Origin: Lactifluus volemus
Taxonomy: Eukaryota; Basidiomycota; Agaricomycetes; Russulales; Russulaceae
Assembly (NCBI GenBank): GCA_022376515.1
Contig: WTXI01000464.1
Span: 1 to 23,511 of the forward strand
Reading direction: 5' to 3'
Length of the DNA: 23,511 bases
Positions within the stretch are counted from its first letter, which is position 1. Every line of letters begins with the position of its first letter. The position numbers were made by a program, and so were the translations under genes. Of this stretch, positions 1-9,614 are shown one piece after another. The notes beneath the pieces are model-generated. The model was not told the DNA's origin and searched no databases. It was given only the letters and a program-made list of their open reading frames with translations.

Positions 1-1
1 G

Positions 2-1403
2 AGCCGCTTCACGTTGCAGCCATTTGAGCTCAGGCTACTATTACTAGTAACCCTTTACACAGGGAAGACTTACTGGCTTTTTTATACCTTGCGCAGGTGC
101 CTCGCCGAAAAGAGGCCAATCATCTGGATGCATGAAAGGGACCTGTTCCTGTTCGTGGACGAGGGCACTTTTTAGTGCCTGATGATTTCCGACGCTGTGC
201 CCCTGAGACATTTGTTTGGACTTTGATCGATTCAGAAGAGTGTCCATCTGGCATCCCACTAAAGCTCGTATCTTCTGGCATGCCTCTGTTCATTATATAT
301 GCTACAACGTCCTGCAGTGAGAATTGGCTGCACGTGCATGCAAATTTTGATGATAGACGTATCACCATGAATCCATGGACACAAGAGGAGATCCACCAAG
401 CGTAAGTTGCACCTTGTGTTGAACATCCGCAATCTCACACTTCCGACTCCTTAGCGCATTGTTGCAACTGCCCAGCCCCAACTGGAAGATCATTGATGAT
501 GCATATCACCAGCTCGGCCCCATTCCTCGCCTCTGCATTCAGAAGGCATCTGACCCTGTTGAATTGGACTCGTATTTGACCTCTGTGGAAACTAAATTGA
601 AGTACATGACGCTGCGGAGCCCAAAAGATGTCAATCTGATGATGACAGTGTTGACTTCTATGAACAAAATGTCACTCGAATTATGGCTGGTGAATTCTAT
701 GGTCATGCTAAGTGACATCGCTTCCGTCCTTTCCATAATGTCCGTCACCTACTATATGCAAAATCGACTTGCCATCGCACTGCAAAAATACGACACCCAC
801 GAACAAATTGAATTGTATGAGGCTCAGGCTCGTGCTGCTGCCACTACCCTCCGAGCCTTTGGCAGGGGAATGATCAGCGGTATATTCCAAGCAATTTGCC
901 ACCGGCATTTTCAACACCAGATTTCTATTGAATGTGTCCCGATGGTTCGATCAGACGAGGATAGTGCAAGGTGCAAATCCCAATGGCTCTCAAGTCATCG
1001 ACCTTTTCAGCACGACAAACTGGAGGAAACACGCCTGGCCACTTTGGGCAACACGTTTACCCTGGCGGCGCACCCCTCTCGCACCTGCGAGTACAGTGAG
1101 GACGAGCTTTGGGACCTCGATTTCCGACCGGATATCTACTACATGGCAGATTCCCAGAACCAAGTAGCCATTGATTCATTTATTTGGCACGATGGCCACC
1201 TATATGTCTTTCAATTCACGGCTTGCCAGCGACATAGTATTCATGAAGGGCTTCTGCAGCGGCTCGCACAGTATAGTCCTCCACATTTCTCATGCCGGTT
1301 GGTTCTTGTTATTCCAGATGAGTTTGATGAGGTGGTATGCCCGTCTCTACAGAGTTCCGAGCTCCAAGCCCTCATGCTGTTCTCATCCAAAGTCAAAGTA
1401 TAG
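2..1403 (+). pseudogene. Crinkler/RHS-like NTPase-nuclease gene, 5' truncated by window, one frameshift
   Basis: This resembles fungal CRN/RHS-type proteins, which pair a P-loop NTPase with a restriction-endonuclease-like C-terminal domain; in pathogens such proteins can act in host nuclei, while in saprobes their role is unclear. The left edge is open in frame from base 2. A P-loop remnant ending TGKT lies at 59-70, followed by a hydrophobic strand and a LFLFVDEGTF segment that runs into TAG at 173-175. The homologous frame continues one base out of phase, and the break sits on a run of five T at 169-173. A MNPW..EEI motif precedes an intron at 402-454 (53 bp). The second exon, 455-1403, stays open to TAG and ends with a D-SF-(x)n-LYVFQFT block typical of the nuclease-like domain, which lacks a classic ExK. 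Family assignment is fairly sure. Whether the break is real or a base-call error is unknown. Confidence 0.7.
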
Positions 1404-2179
1404 TATTCAATGGCAGAATAAATGAGGAGTTCTTCGTTCCTTTTCACGATAGCACTCATGCAGTTGCAAATTTCTCTTTTGTACAAAATAAGGCTTCTGT
1501 CCTACTTGTATTACCACTGGCCAAATTGAGAGTTGAGAAGAATCAAACTTTGAAGTACTTCAGTGGTTGATTCTCTGCACCACTCGCACTCGCGCACTGG
1601 CAGTCCGATTTCTCCCTCGCCCATTCTCACTTCCGTGAACTCTTTTGATCCTCGACTCTGCATGTTTTTCAAATGAGAGAGAGCCTTAATCTCAGATTCG
1701 GAGAAGATCAGCGATCCACGACGTGAGTCAAGGTGACCAGCCCTGAATTGATTCCGGGCTGATTCTCATTTCAACACCTACTCGCAGCCAAACTCGCAGC
1801 CCAGAGTGGCCTTTCCCAGTTTAACTCCATTTTGCCGGAACATCCTCAAATCTTCAGTCAACTCTGGCTGTGTCGCATGGTTGTTGCCGGTGGAGACCCT
1901 GGAGACTCAGTGGCCCGCAAAACCCCTGGAGCTTTTGTCGTCTCATTCCATGCCAACTGTCCTGTGTGAGTTCGTTGGAATTGTCATATCGAGGCTGTTC
2001 ACCAAAGGGATGCTCCCTCGTTGCTGCCACCACGCTTGATACCAAGATATCGGGCTACTGACCAAGAGTAGCATTCCGAAAAGTTCCATTCACCGGACGT
2101 CATGGCTTAGAAAAATATCAACGGAAGGTAATAGATCCTACGACCATTGCAAACTGAGCAGTTTCCGACAGGAACCTGA
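1404..2179. other. Gap without a supported gene
   Basis: Only short overlapping reading frames are present. Around 1870-2000 there are weak hints of the region N-terminal to a MOV10-type helicase domain (a PGAFVVSFHANCP segment followed by a stop), but the frame is broken and I do not annotate it as coding. Confidence 0.5.
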
Positions 2180-3005
2180 AACGCACGGGCCATAGGAAGA
2201 GCTGAGATTGAGGGGCTCGAGTTGTCCAATCAAAGCATTCATGATGACGCGCAACAGCTTCAGGCAGTAGTTTCAAGCCTACAGCAGCCAAAAGGTAACG
2301 TCCCATTCATTGTTTTCGGACCGTAAGCAATATTCACTGTTGTCGAAAAAGAATTATACAACTGATACGCTACAACGTAACCGCCAAGATTTTCGTGTGC
2401 ACTCCGAATAACGCAGCTGCGGATCTCCTTGTTCAACGTCTAGCCGGCGCAGATCTGGATAGGTCCCAGCTGTTCCGTCTGAACACTTATTCACACTACG
2501 AAGCTGGTATACCGGAAGATGTACAATTATTCTCCGAAATGCCGAATCGTGCGACATTATTAGACTACCGAGTTGTGCTCTCTACCTGCTCCTCGGCCGC
2601 CCGACTCCAGATGCTGAATATTCCTGCTGGACATTTCAGTCAGTCATCGACGAAGCTGCACAGGCGAAGGAACCCCTTGCGATGATCCCAATCATACTTT
2701 TCTCGAATGCTTCCACAAATGTTATTCTCGCGGGCGATTGTTGTCAATTGGAGCCATCATTAAGTCGTCACATACCTCTAGGGCTGGTTTGGGGGATAGT
2801 TATCTGCAGCGGCTGATGCGCATTAGTGAAGTCTATGGGCTCGATAGACGGAGTAGGATTTGAGCCACACTTTCTCTTTATCACTGTCAACCCTCACCAG
2901 TGGGGATACAGGATCGTTGATCTTTAGCAGAATCGGCACTCGCATGCAATTATCGCATGGCCAAATCGGTACATATACAGGATAGAATTCGTGCTTGTGG
3001 TAATA
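2180..3005 (+). pseudogene. MOV10/SDE3-type SF1 RNA helicase remnant
   Basis: Several motifs of UPF1-like superfamily 1 helicases (MOV10/SDE3/Armitage group, which act in RNA silencing and transposon control) occur in the right order but in changing frames. The block DDAQQLQAV...VPFIVFGP lies in frame 2 up to about 2323. A TAA at 2324-2326 falls where the P-loop should follow. FVCTPNNAAADLLVQRL and the strand up to NIPAGHF (2353-2635) are in frame 1. The Walker B motif VIDEAAQAKEPL (from 2643) and AGDCCQLEP (from 2730) are in frame 3. SYLQRLMR...YGL follows near 2801 in frame 2, and a degenerate NFRSH-like block NRHSHAIIAWPN lies near 2931 in frame 3. The spacing before the P-loop is much shorter than in the family, so sequence has been lost. 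It has no intact ATP site and cannot encode a working helicase. Confidence 0.8.
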
Positions 3006-4100
3006 TGACCGGAGGTGCCACTGGCAGTGAGGGTGGTCCAAGTGTTCGGGGCCTCACATGGCTAAGGGATATGCATGGCGCACAGGAATGTGCGTAATTA
3101 GGATATCCTCTCTGGGAGAGTTTTCTGAAAGGATCGAGATGGTGTTCCGAGGTAATCCGAACTGCCAAGAGAAGAGTGCGCTGGACTGCAAGCAACTGAA
3201 ACTTAGATTAGGACCAGCCCAGAAATTTTAAGGCTTGTCACTCACGGACTATCAATGCATCGATCATCTCTGGATGCTGATCTTCTCAGTATGACAGTAT
3301 CAAAGTTCTCGTTCTAAGTTCCTTGCAAAGGCTTCTACGTGCTAGGGCCATGACATCTTTGTCCCAACTTGGGCGATGCATCTTTGAAAACCCTACAGAG
3401 TTGAGACATAAGGAATTTGTCTCAGGAGCAGAAAGATGGATAGCGGCAAGAAATAGTACCGTTACGATGAGAATGAGAGGCAAAATTGCGCGGGTCCAAC
3501 CAATATATCACATCACATGACTAGAACTTGTCAGCATGGGGCCTTAGGACAATAACAATAACATTTACCCTTTGCAAGCGCAACCAACGTCCCTGTGGAG
3601 ACATAGTGTATATGATAAAGAGATGCGTGCCGTAAACATAACAAACCGTGATAAGTTAGTACTCCCCAAATACCAAATACTCAAATGTAAACAGGCGAAT
3701 AGGCATTTCTATGGAGTAAGCGGCTCACTTCAGAACTTTGCAATCATGGTACTTCGCTTGATATTGCCTCTCAAATGCATGGAGGTGATCTTAGAAGACT
3801 CGGACGTGCGGTAAACTGATGGAGGTGCCATCGGACCGAGGGCTTTTCTTTTATCGGCGGAACTTGTCACACCCAAGGTGCGGCATGACTTGTCTAAGTT
3901 GTCTTTCTAGACAATCTCATTTTCATACAGTCTGCAGTTAACAACTACCAGAATCACTCCGCTGACGATCGAGACCTCAAGCTCCTCCCAGACTTTCCCT
4001 CAGCCTGATGCTGCTTCTGCTTGCCTTTTGAGCTTTCTGCCGTGGTTCTTGTGCTCAACTCCCCAACATTAACTTCTCAAGCTTTACCCTTTCCCTTTCC
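3006..4100. other. Gap without a supported gene
   Basis: There are only short, unrelated frames on both strands. The end of the helicase remnant may extend into this stretch, but I could not match later motifs with confidence. Confidence 0.5.
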
Positions 4101-4106
4101 CTTCAT

Positions 4107-4160
4107 TGGCAGTTCCAGATCCAAGGGCAGTTCCGGATCCAAGGGTGGTTCTGGATCCAT
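4107..4160 (+). repeat. 18-bp tandem repeat, about three copies
   Basis: Three adjacent degenerate copies of an 18-bp unit, GGCAGTTCCRGATCCAAG, carry a BamHI-like GGATCC core in the last two. In one frame they read as a Gly/Ser-rich hexapeptide repeat (GSSRSK, GSSGSK, GGSGSM) inside a 73-codon reading frame (4021-4242) that I cannot identify. Confidence 0.7.
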
Positions 4161-4317
4161 GGACACTCCATTTTCAACCACCAATTTTGATGAGAACAGA
4201 TGTATGTTCTGTGTGGGAGAGAATGGGATTCTGATTTCATGATGAATTTTCATCTAGGGATGATAAAAATGAATCACCAATCTGCACACTTTGGAAGTTG
4301 AGGGCACTGTGATGTAA

Positions 4318-4406
4318 AGTTGAGCTTCTCCAGGTCCTGTGACTGGTACTTGCAGACTTCAGTGGAGTCCACAAGTACCAGTCACAGGACCTGGAGAAGC
4401 TCAACT
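4318..4406. repeat. Perfect hairpin 1: 35-bp stem, 19-nt loop
   Basis: Bases 4318-4352 are the exact reverse complement of 4372-4406 (left arm begins AGTTGAGCTTCTCCAGG). The 19-nt loop 4353-4371 holds a further GACT/AGTC inverted pair. Base pairing was checked by hand and no mismatch was seen. Confidence 0.95.
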
Positions 4407-4472
4407 ACCATTCCCTGGTTGTCCAGTGATGATGATGGCCCCTTGTTCCCCTTTAGCATACACTGGCTCAGG

Positions 4473-4562
4473 TAAGCCTGAGTGTGTTGGTATCGGGTTT
4501 AACTATGTCCTCACAATGCTGGTAGGACATAGTTAAACCTGATACCAACACACTCAGGCTTA
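4473..4562. repeat. Hairpin 2: 39-bp stem, 12-nt loop
   Basis: Arms 4473-4511 and 4524-4562 pair along 39 positions, with a single G-T wobble (4495 with 4540) in the plus-strand transcript. The loop is 4512-4523. The arm sequence is unrelated to hairpin 1, which ends only 66 bases upstream. Confidence 0.95.
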
Positions 4563-4881
4563 TCCAAGCCAAAATAGTGCAGTCTTGGTCACCCTCCAAG
4601 CTCTCTGATTTGAGGGGGAAGCTTTCATGTTCGGGGGTTGACCCTGGCAGAGGAACTCCCCAGTGTTTCACTTGGAATATAGCCAAAGGTTCTTCTGCAT
4701 CAAGCTGGGACCATGGTTTTAATTGGCCGACGACACCCACCATGGTGGAAAACGATGATAGAGCGACTGGGGCAGAATCAGCGGCTGCGGCACTTGTGCT
4801 TGCCATGGCTGGTGACAGATCAATGCAAACTGTCGATGGTTTTCTTCCTTTTCGTATCGACTTCTTTTACAAATTGTTGTC

Positions 4882-4903
4882 CGTGCACGTGCACGTACTA
4901 GTA
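4882..4903. repeat. Two adjacent short palindromes
   Basis: CGTGCACGTGCACG at 4882-4895 is a perfect 14-bp palindrome containing a CACGTG E-box core. TACTAGTA at 4896-4903 is a directly adjacent perfect 8-bp palindrome. Confidence 0.8.
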
Positions 4904-5131
4904 TAACATAGTCCATTCAGCACTTCGACCAGAACAAAGCAATGTGATAGAACGAACCATAATTAGTACCAATAATTCAAAGATGAGTAATCTCATTTCT
5001 GGGTGGGGGTAAGGTGATTCCGAGTCAGACACTGGTGGTATTACTAGGGGAAGTCCAGTCTCCCATTGATGGTGTTCGCCATGCCGAGCAATTTGATTTC
5101 CCTCTTTCTTCACCGCCTCCCTCTGTGCGCT

Positions 5132-5197
5132 AGCCCAGGCCATCCCAAAGTACATCAACGCCATGCGGCGTTGAAGTACTTTGGGATGATCTGGGCT
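5132..5197. repeat. Hairpin 3: 31-bp stem with three imperfect pairs, 4-nt loop
   Basis: Arms 5132-5162 and 5167-5197 pair with three non-Watson-Crick positions. The left arm starts AGCCCAGGCCATCCCAAAG and the loop is ATGC at 5163-5166. The very small loop means the arms are almost directly abutting. Confidence 0.9.
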
Positions 5198-5399
5198 GTT
5201 AGTCGTGTTCGCGAGACCTAGCCCCTCTGTTAGTTTAGAATTATCCATGTACCTTTTGTGGTTCATTCGTCGCACCTGAGATGTGCATCAAATAACCTGA
5301 AGAAGGCAATATTGTTTATGGGGTCAGGCTCGTCTCACAGAAGCATCCAGTGATGGACAGCTTCTCGAGATGATTCACGGCTGGTAAATGCCGCTCGTG

Positions 5400-5440
5400 C
5401 GCGGAACTGACTGATGACCCACTCGTCAGTCAGTTCCGCG
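5400..5440. repeat. Hairpin 4: 18-bp stem, 5-nt loop
   Basis: Arms 5400-5417 and 5423-5440 pair with one G-T wobble, around the loop CCCAC. The left arm begins CGCGGAACTGACTGA. This is the last of the four hairpins in about 1.1 kb. Confidence 0.9.
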
Positions 5441-6515
5441 AACAAGCTGGGCTGAAGGATGTCTGACCATGGACATAGCAGCCCTGCGATACAACTCCAA
5501 TGTCCAAAGGGAGATCCAAAAGAAACACGGGTTGGAGCTGAGCTGAGGCACCCCTGGCGCAGAGGATTGACATCTGGGTATATAACAACCAGGTGACGGA
5601 AGAAAGGTTCGATCGCTGGTGAAGTCTAACCTGATCACGCACAGCTTACTGACTGGTACTAGTGAGTCTAGTGAGTCTACTATGCATACACAAAGGTCAT
5701 TAACGCGATCACATACCACGCCTCATGGTGAAATTCCTTGTAATAGGCAATTTCCCTTCCCACCTTATTTTGAGCTGTCAGACTCGGGCCATCACAAGGA
5801 TTGAGGCCATATTGAGGGCCCATCCGAGTCGGCGACTACTCCTGAAGATGACCGTCAAGTCCGGGCCATCAGTCGCGGCTTGTCAGAGTCCGTCACGTCT
5901 TGTCACATATCCGCCACAATTTCTCGCCCCGCTCACTTTTCCCGCTCTACACAACGCATGAGCAGTCTCGCTCCCTCTACGGTCAGCCAGTCGCAAACTT
6001 CGTTTAAAAGGGCGAACGAGACGCAAGTGAATAGACCAGGGCCAAGCAAAAGCAAACCACCGTCAATTGAAAAGTCTGGTGAATTTGCACTTGCGCACTC
6101 TGGCAGGCCTCAGACATGAGCTTTCCCTCGGTTAGATCAAAGTAGATCCCTTGCTTATCATCTTTCATTCATGAGGCACTGAAAATTTATTACTTCTGTG
6201 TAACGATAGTGAGGTTTCTGCTTGTTGACGACTAAATAAATACAATATGCGCGCCATCTACATGAAAAGCGTATCGGAGATCTGAGAGACATGCGTTATG
6301 CGTAGAAAGGGTGCTTGACGCTCTGTTTACCCAAGCCTCGCAAACCTTTCTCACGTGGGGAAATGGCGACAGCAGAGCAGCAAGATAGGAACCCTTTAGG
6401 TTAAGTTATACATAGAATATACCCAGCGTATTTTACCTGGCCTCAATGGCGGACTGGAAGGTTGTGAAGAAGGCTACATCTAATATCAATAAATGGATGT
6501 TGGTATGTTGTCATT
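5441..6515. other. Gap without a confident gene; one possible 53-codon ORF
   Basis: A 9-bp direct repeat TAGTGAGTC occurs twice in tandem at 5660-5677. A plus-strand ATG frame at 5958-6119 would encode a hydrophilic 53-residue peptide rich in Ser, Lys and Pro. It has no recognisable motif and could be a chance frame. The right end must hold the 3' untranslated region of the transporter that ends at 6516. Confidence 0.4.
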
Positions 6516-8995
6516 TTATGTGTAGATACGCCATTTTGAGACCGGCAACGCTGTACACAAAGAGCGCGTCAGCTTCAATAGGCGTGGGAAGGATCGATCC
6601 TAAAACAAACACTCACCTTGCAGCCTCCGCGCGGTAGGTAATATGAAGGTAACCAAGGTAATAACTGCCACACCCAAACATATTCCTGTAGTTAGGTAGT
6701 ACCCGTCGCGCTCGGTGATACAGGTACCACCTAGATCAGAACATTGCGCTTTCCCATGCTCTGAAACGCACTCTGCGGCTTTGGGGAAAGAGTTGGCACC
6801 ATTCGGTTGAAGGAGGATTCGGAGCGCTCACCTTTCACAGTAAGCGATGAGCCAGCATCGCTGACTTCACACGTTGCAATACTGAAAAAGTCGACAGCTA
6901 GGGCGCTCGTCATCAGCCAAGGTCGACCGCCGAGCAAGTGATTGGCCCACCTTTGAGCACGAAGTATTTTGGCCAAGTTCCTCCAAGGTTTGTGAAGGTA
7001 TTAAGCAACTGAAAAGATTAAGACATATGCGTATGTGTGTGAAGAAATGTGAGAATGACGTACAGTCATGTAAGTTCCTCCAATAACGGGATCCGATATT
7101 CTAGTATGGAAGGCAGTGATTCCAACAAACTGTATAGTCCTGAGCAAGAAAGCATATCAGAACCAACTCGAGGTACAATCTCGGGTACGCACCCCGCAAA
7201 TGAGCCAAACAAATTCTGAACTATTAAAAAGAAGAAAAATCCGGTTGAAATTGGCGGTTTTGGGAATTGCCAGACGATGATGGCCCCGACCAGAACAAAC
7301 CCAAGGCGAGGCCAAAATGCCCATATCCACGGACGCAGTGGGCGGTCGCCGCGTGACCAGCGCGCGGCCAAGTATCCACCAAGAATTTGGAACGGAAAGT
7401 CGATGAGCACTGCAACTGCAAGATCTTCCTTGCCGAGACCTTTCTCGACAATCTTGAGACTGGTAGCAGCATCATGCGCCGCCCAGCCAATTTTAGCAAA
7501 TAGGTGCATCAAAAGGGTAGATTGGACATCTAGAACCAGTTAGAAGCGATTGATATGAAGGGGAGAGAGAAGACCCTACGCTTGAGTTTCACGATACTCC
7601 AGATGGTTTTATAGACGCCGGTAATGCTCGTGGCCCCTTCCCTGGGAATTTCCTTTCGCTGATAGAAGCGTTGGTCAATTGCGCGGACAGGGACGAGGTA
7701 GATTTATACCTCTTTTTGGAAGAATGTGAGCCAGATGGTGACGGAGAAGCAGATGATACTCCAGAAACGAAGGTATGTGCCGAGTGACAACACAGGTATG
7801 CCCCATTTTTGGCTAAAGTATGGGCGGGGGATAAATGAATATTTGTGGGCTGCAAAGGACATACCTAAACGCGTCGCTGTTGAGCGCTAGAAACACCGTA
7901 AACGAAGCGAAAAAGCCAGTGTTGAGGCCAATTGTTTGGCATGTGGAGGCATAGGAAAGGTTCTCCTCGGAGAGAAGTGTTAATGCCCAGCCTGTTCAAC
8001 GTGGAAACAACGTGAGACTGAGGATATGAGGGCCAGGTCGGGAAGCGTACCATCGACGGCGATATCTACGAAGGAGTGTGCTCAGACGGCATAATTGCAT
8101 GGCAGGAATCGACGTACATACCTTGAGTAGCGGCGATAAAGACCAGTGTCGTAAAAACGAATGTCAACCCGGTTACATGTTCGCTTGCCTGCAATCGGTG
8201 CATCAGGAGACAAAGGGAAAGTGAGAAGGGGAAACACGTACGTTGTCCATCAACTCCTGAACAGAAAACGACATCCAAAACATCAAGGAACCGATGATGG
8301 TTTGCATGGGTATAATCCATGACTTCCTGCGACCAAGAGAAGGAAAGTAGACGGCGTCGACGATGGGTGACCAAAGCAACTTGAGGGAATATGGGTAAGC
8401 AGAGAGTGTGAACACCGCGAGCTGGGAGTAGGATAGATGCTCGCGAAGGATGAAAGGAATAGAGCCTGATCACCCAAGTCGTTGTTAGCCCTAGGAGAAG
8501 TTGCAAAAGAATGCGTGTTCGTACCCAAGGCCAAACCGAGCTACATAACGTTGTCAGGGCAAAAGATAACGCGGAAGGGGAAGGCTGGTACGTACAGGAA
8601 CACCCTGGATGAGATCTGCGGGTAACAGGGTTCATCGTTTGGGTCAAAAGGGGAGAAAAAAGCCACGTACAAAGTACGCACAACAGCGTCATTGCTCTCT
8701 TGTCCTCTGCCGATAGTGGAACTTTGTGCTTGGCCTCTAGATGCCCATTCCCATCAACGAACCCTGCGGCTGCAAGTCTTCGATCGTCCTCTTCCAGGAG
8801 GCTCATCTCGACTTCTTCTTCCGCGTCTAGATGATTCTGACGCGTGGTATGGTGATTGCGGGGCGAGATTTGTACACTGTCAAGTGTAGTGGACATGGCG
8901 GGAGTGGAGTCAGAAGACCTAGGTAACCCTTCGAATTCTTCTGGTTGGCGTGGTACCGGAGAGCGGCTCTGTGGCTTGCGTTGTCTGTAGGACAT
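6516..8995 (-). CDS. Acetyl-CoA transporter, SLC33/AT-1 family (MFS), 553 aa
   Basis: The protein should move acetyl-CoA into the ER/Golgi lumen for acetylation of proteins and glycans. Exons on the minus strand: 8671-8995, 8596-8615, 8525-8540, 8242-8465, 8122-8188, 8051-8065, 7865-7991, 7710-7812, 7580-7658, 7193-7529, 7064-7139, 6951-7008, 6832-6897, 6617-6730 and 6516-6550. All introns are GT-AG, 50-66 bp apart from one of 101 bp, and every junction keeps the frame. A hydrophilic N-terminal tail of about 100 residues precedes the first membrane segment. Family motifs seen are LIQGVPLGLALGSIPF (110-125), YPYSLKLLWSPIVDA, ATQDIAVDGWA (215-225), LGTYLRFWS, KEDLAVAVLIDFPFQILGG (about 356-375) and ISDPVIGGTYMT (452-463). 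The length is close to the 549 residues of human SLC33A1. Exons of 20, 16 and 15 nt would be missed by simple predictors. Confidence 0.95.
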
Positions 8996-9212
8996 GTAGC
9001 TTTGAAGGATTGAAGGAGAGTGTCTGAGTGGTGACTCGATAATAATTTATCGGTTTTTACTTGTAACGTGGCCCAATACAAAAAGGAAACTATCTTGCCA
9101 TTCCGGTAAAGCTACGATCTCGGGCCACGACAGCATAACGTAATCAAATGACACATCTTCAATCTATGCAACACATTCTCGCCTTTCATTTCCTTCCAAG
9201 CGACAAGACAAG

Positions 9213-9427
9213 TTAAGAGCATTTGCACTGTCCGGCTTTGCACTGGCAGCTGCTTGAGTGTTAACAAAAGTGTCTCGGCGATGCAGTGATAAGGAGACCC
9301 ACCTGGAGCCACAACTGCAGGTGTTCGAGCCACAACCGTCGTGCTCGTTAATGGGGTTCTGGACAATCTGAAAGAATTTGTGAGATACATGGCAAGCGAT
9401 GACAGCAAAGGTATATACAGAAGACAT
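9213..9427 (-). CDS. Metallothionein, 37 aa, three exons
   Basis: This is a small cysteine-rich cytosolic protein expected to bind Cu(I) or Zn/Cd. The exons are 9419-9427 (only ATG TCT TCT), 9303-9367 and 9213-9252. The introns are 9368-9418 (51 bp) and 9253-9302 (50 bp), both GT-AG. The joined frame ends TGCTCTTAA. The product has seven cysteines in the order C-x4-C-x-C-x4-C-x-C-x4-C-x-C, no aromatic residue, and an N-terminal SSIVQNPINEHDG leader like other agaricomycete metallothioneins. Seven cysteines is also the count of the Neurospora copper metallothionein. The gene lies between the Arg/Ser-rich gene and the acetyl-CoA transporter on the same strand, with about 190-220 bp on each side. 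The model depends on two introns inside 215 bp, but both restore exactly the CxC pattern, so I am confident. Confidence 0.9.
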
Positions 9428-9469
9428 TATGGATGGGGGAAGATTGAAGTAACGGTGGGACCCACAGCA

Positions 9470-9492
9470 GCTCTTAAATCCGTATATTCAGA
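9470..9492 (-). promoter_or_regulatory. Candidate core promoter of the metallothionein gene
   Basis: Read on the minus strand, this stretch contains GAATATACGG and GATTTAAGAG, two TATA-like elements about 45-65 bp upstream of the ATG, followed by GCTGCTG. I cannot assign a copper- or zinc-response element with certainty. Confidence 0.3.
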
Positions 9493-9614
9493 CTCAGTTC
9501 TTAGCGATATCGATCCTCACTGACGTAAGGACTGATCTCCTCAGATAACACTCGTCAAACATCGACTGGTGAATTAAGAATAGCTTAGTGTTGTTGTCCC
9601 AAATGTTTGAATGC

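Larger units (their letters stand above)
4407..5131. other. Spacer between hairpins with unidentified reading frames
   Basis: Apart from hairpin 2 this stretch holds a 109-codon plus-strand frame (4577-4906) and an overlapping 112-codon minus-strand frame (4468-4806), one reading through hairpin 2. Neither shows a family motif I recognise, and at most one could be coding. Both may be chance frames. Confidence 0.4.

Noticed and set aside
4468..4806. Minus-strand 112-codon gene spanning hairpin 2
   Set aside because: Both arms of the hairpin would have to be coding in one frame, and there is no family signal. I list it only as an unproven frame.
7277..7543. 88-codon plus-strand frame
   Set aside because: It lies wholly antisense to the large conserved exon and introns of the SLC33 transporter and has no motif of its own.
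8066..8995. Single 309-codon minus-strand frame taken as one protein
   Set aside because: Only its first 108 codons are coding. The rest reads through introns; correct splicing gives the family motifs in other frames.
9037..9052. CGATAA-TAAT-TTATCG inverted repeat upstream of the transporter start
   Set aside because: Arms of only six bases in an A/T-rich promoter are too weak to call a specific regulatory site.
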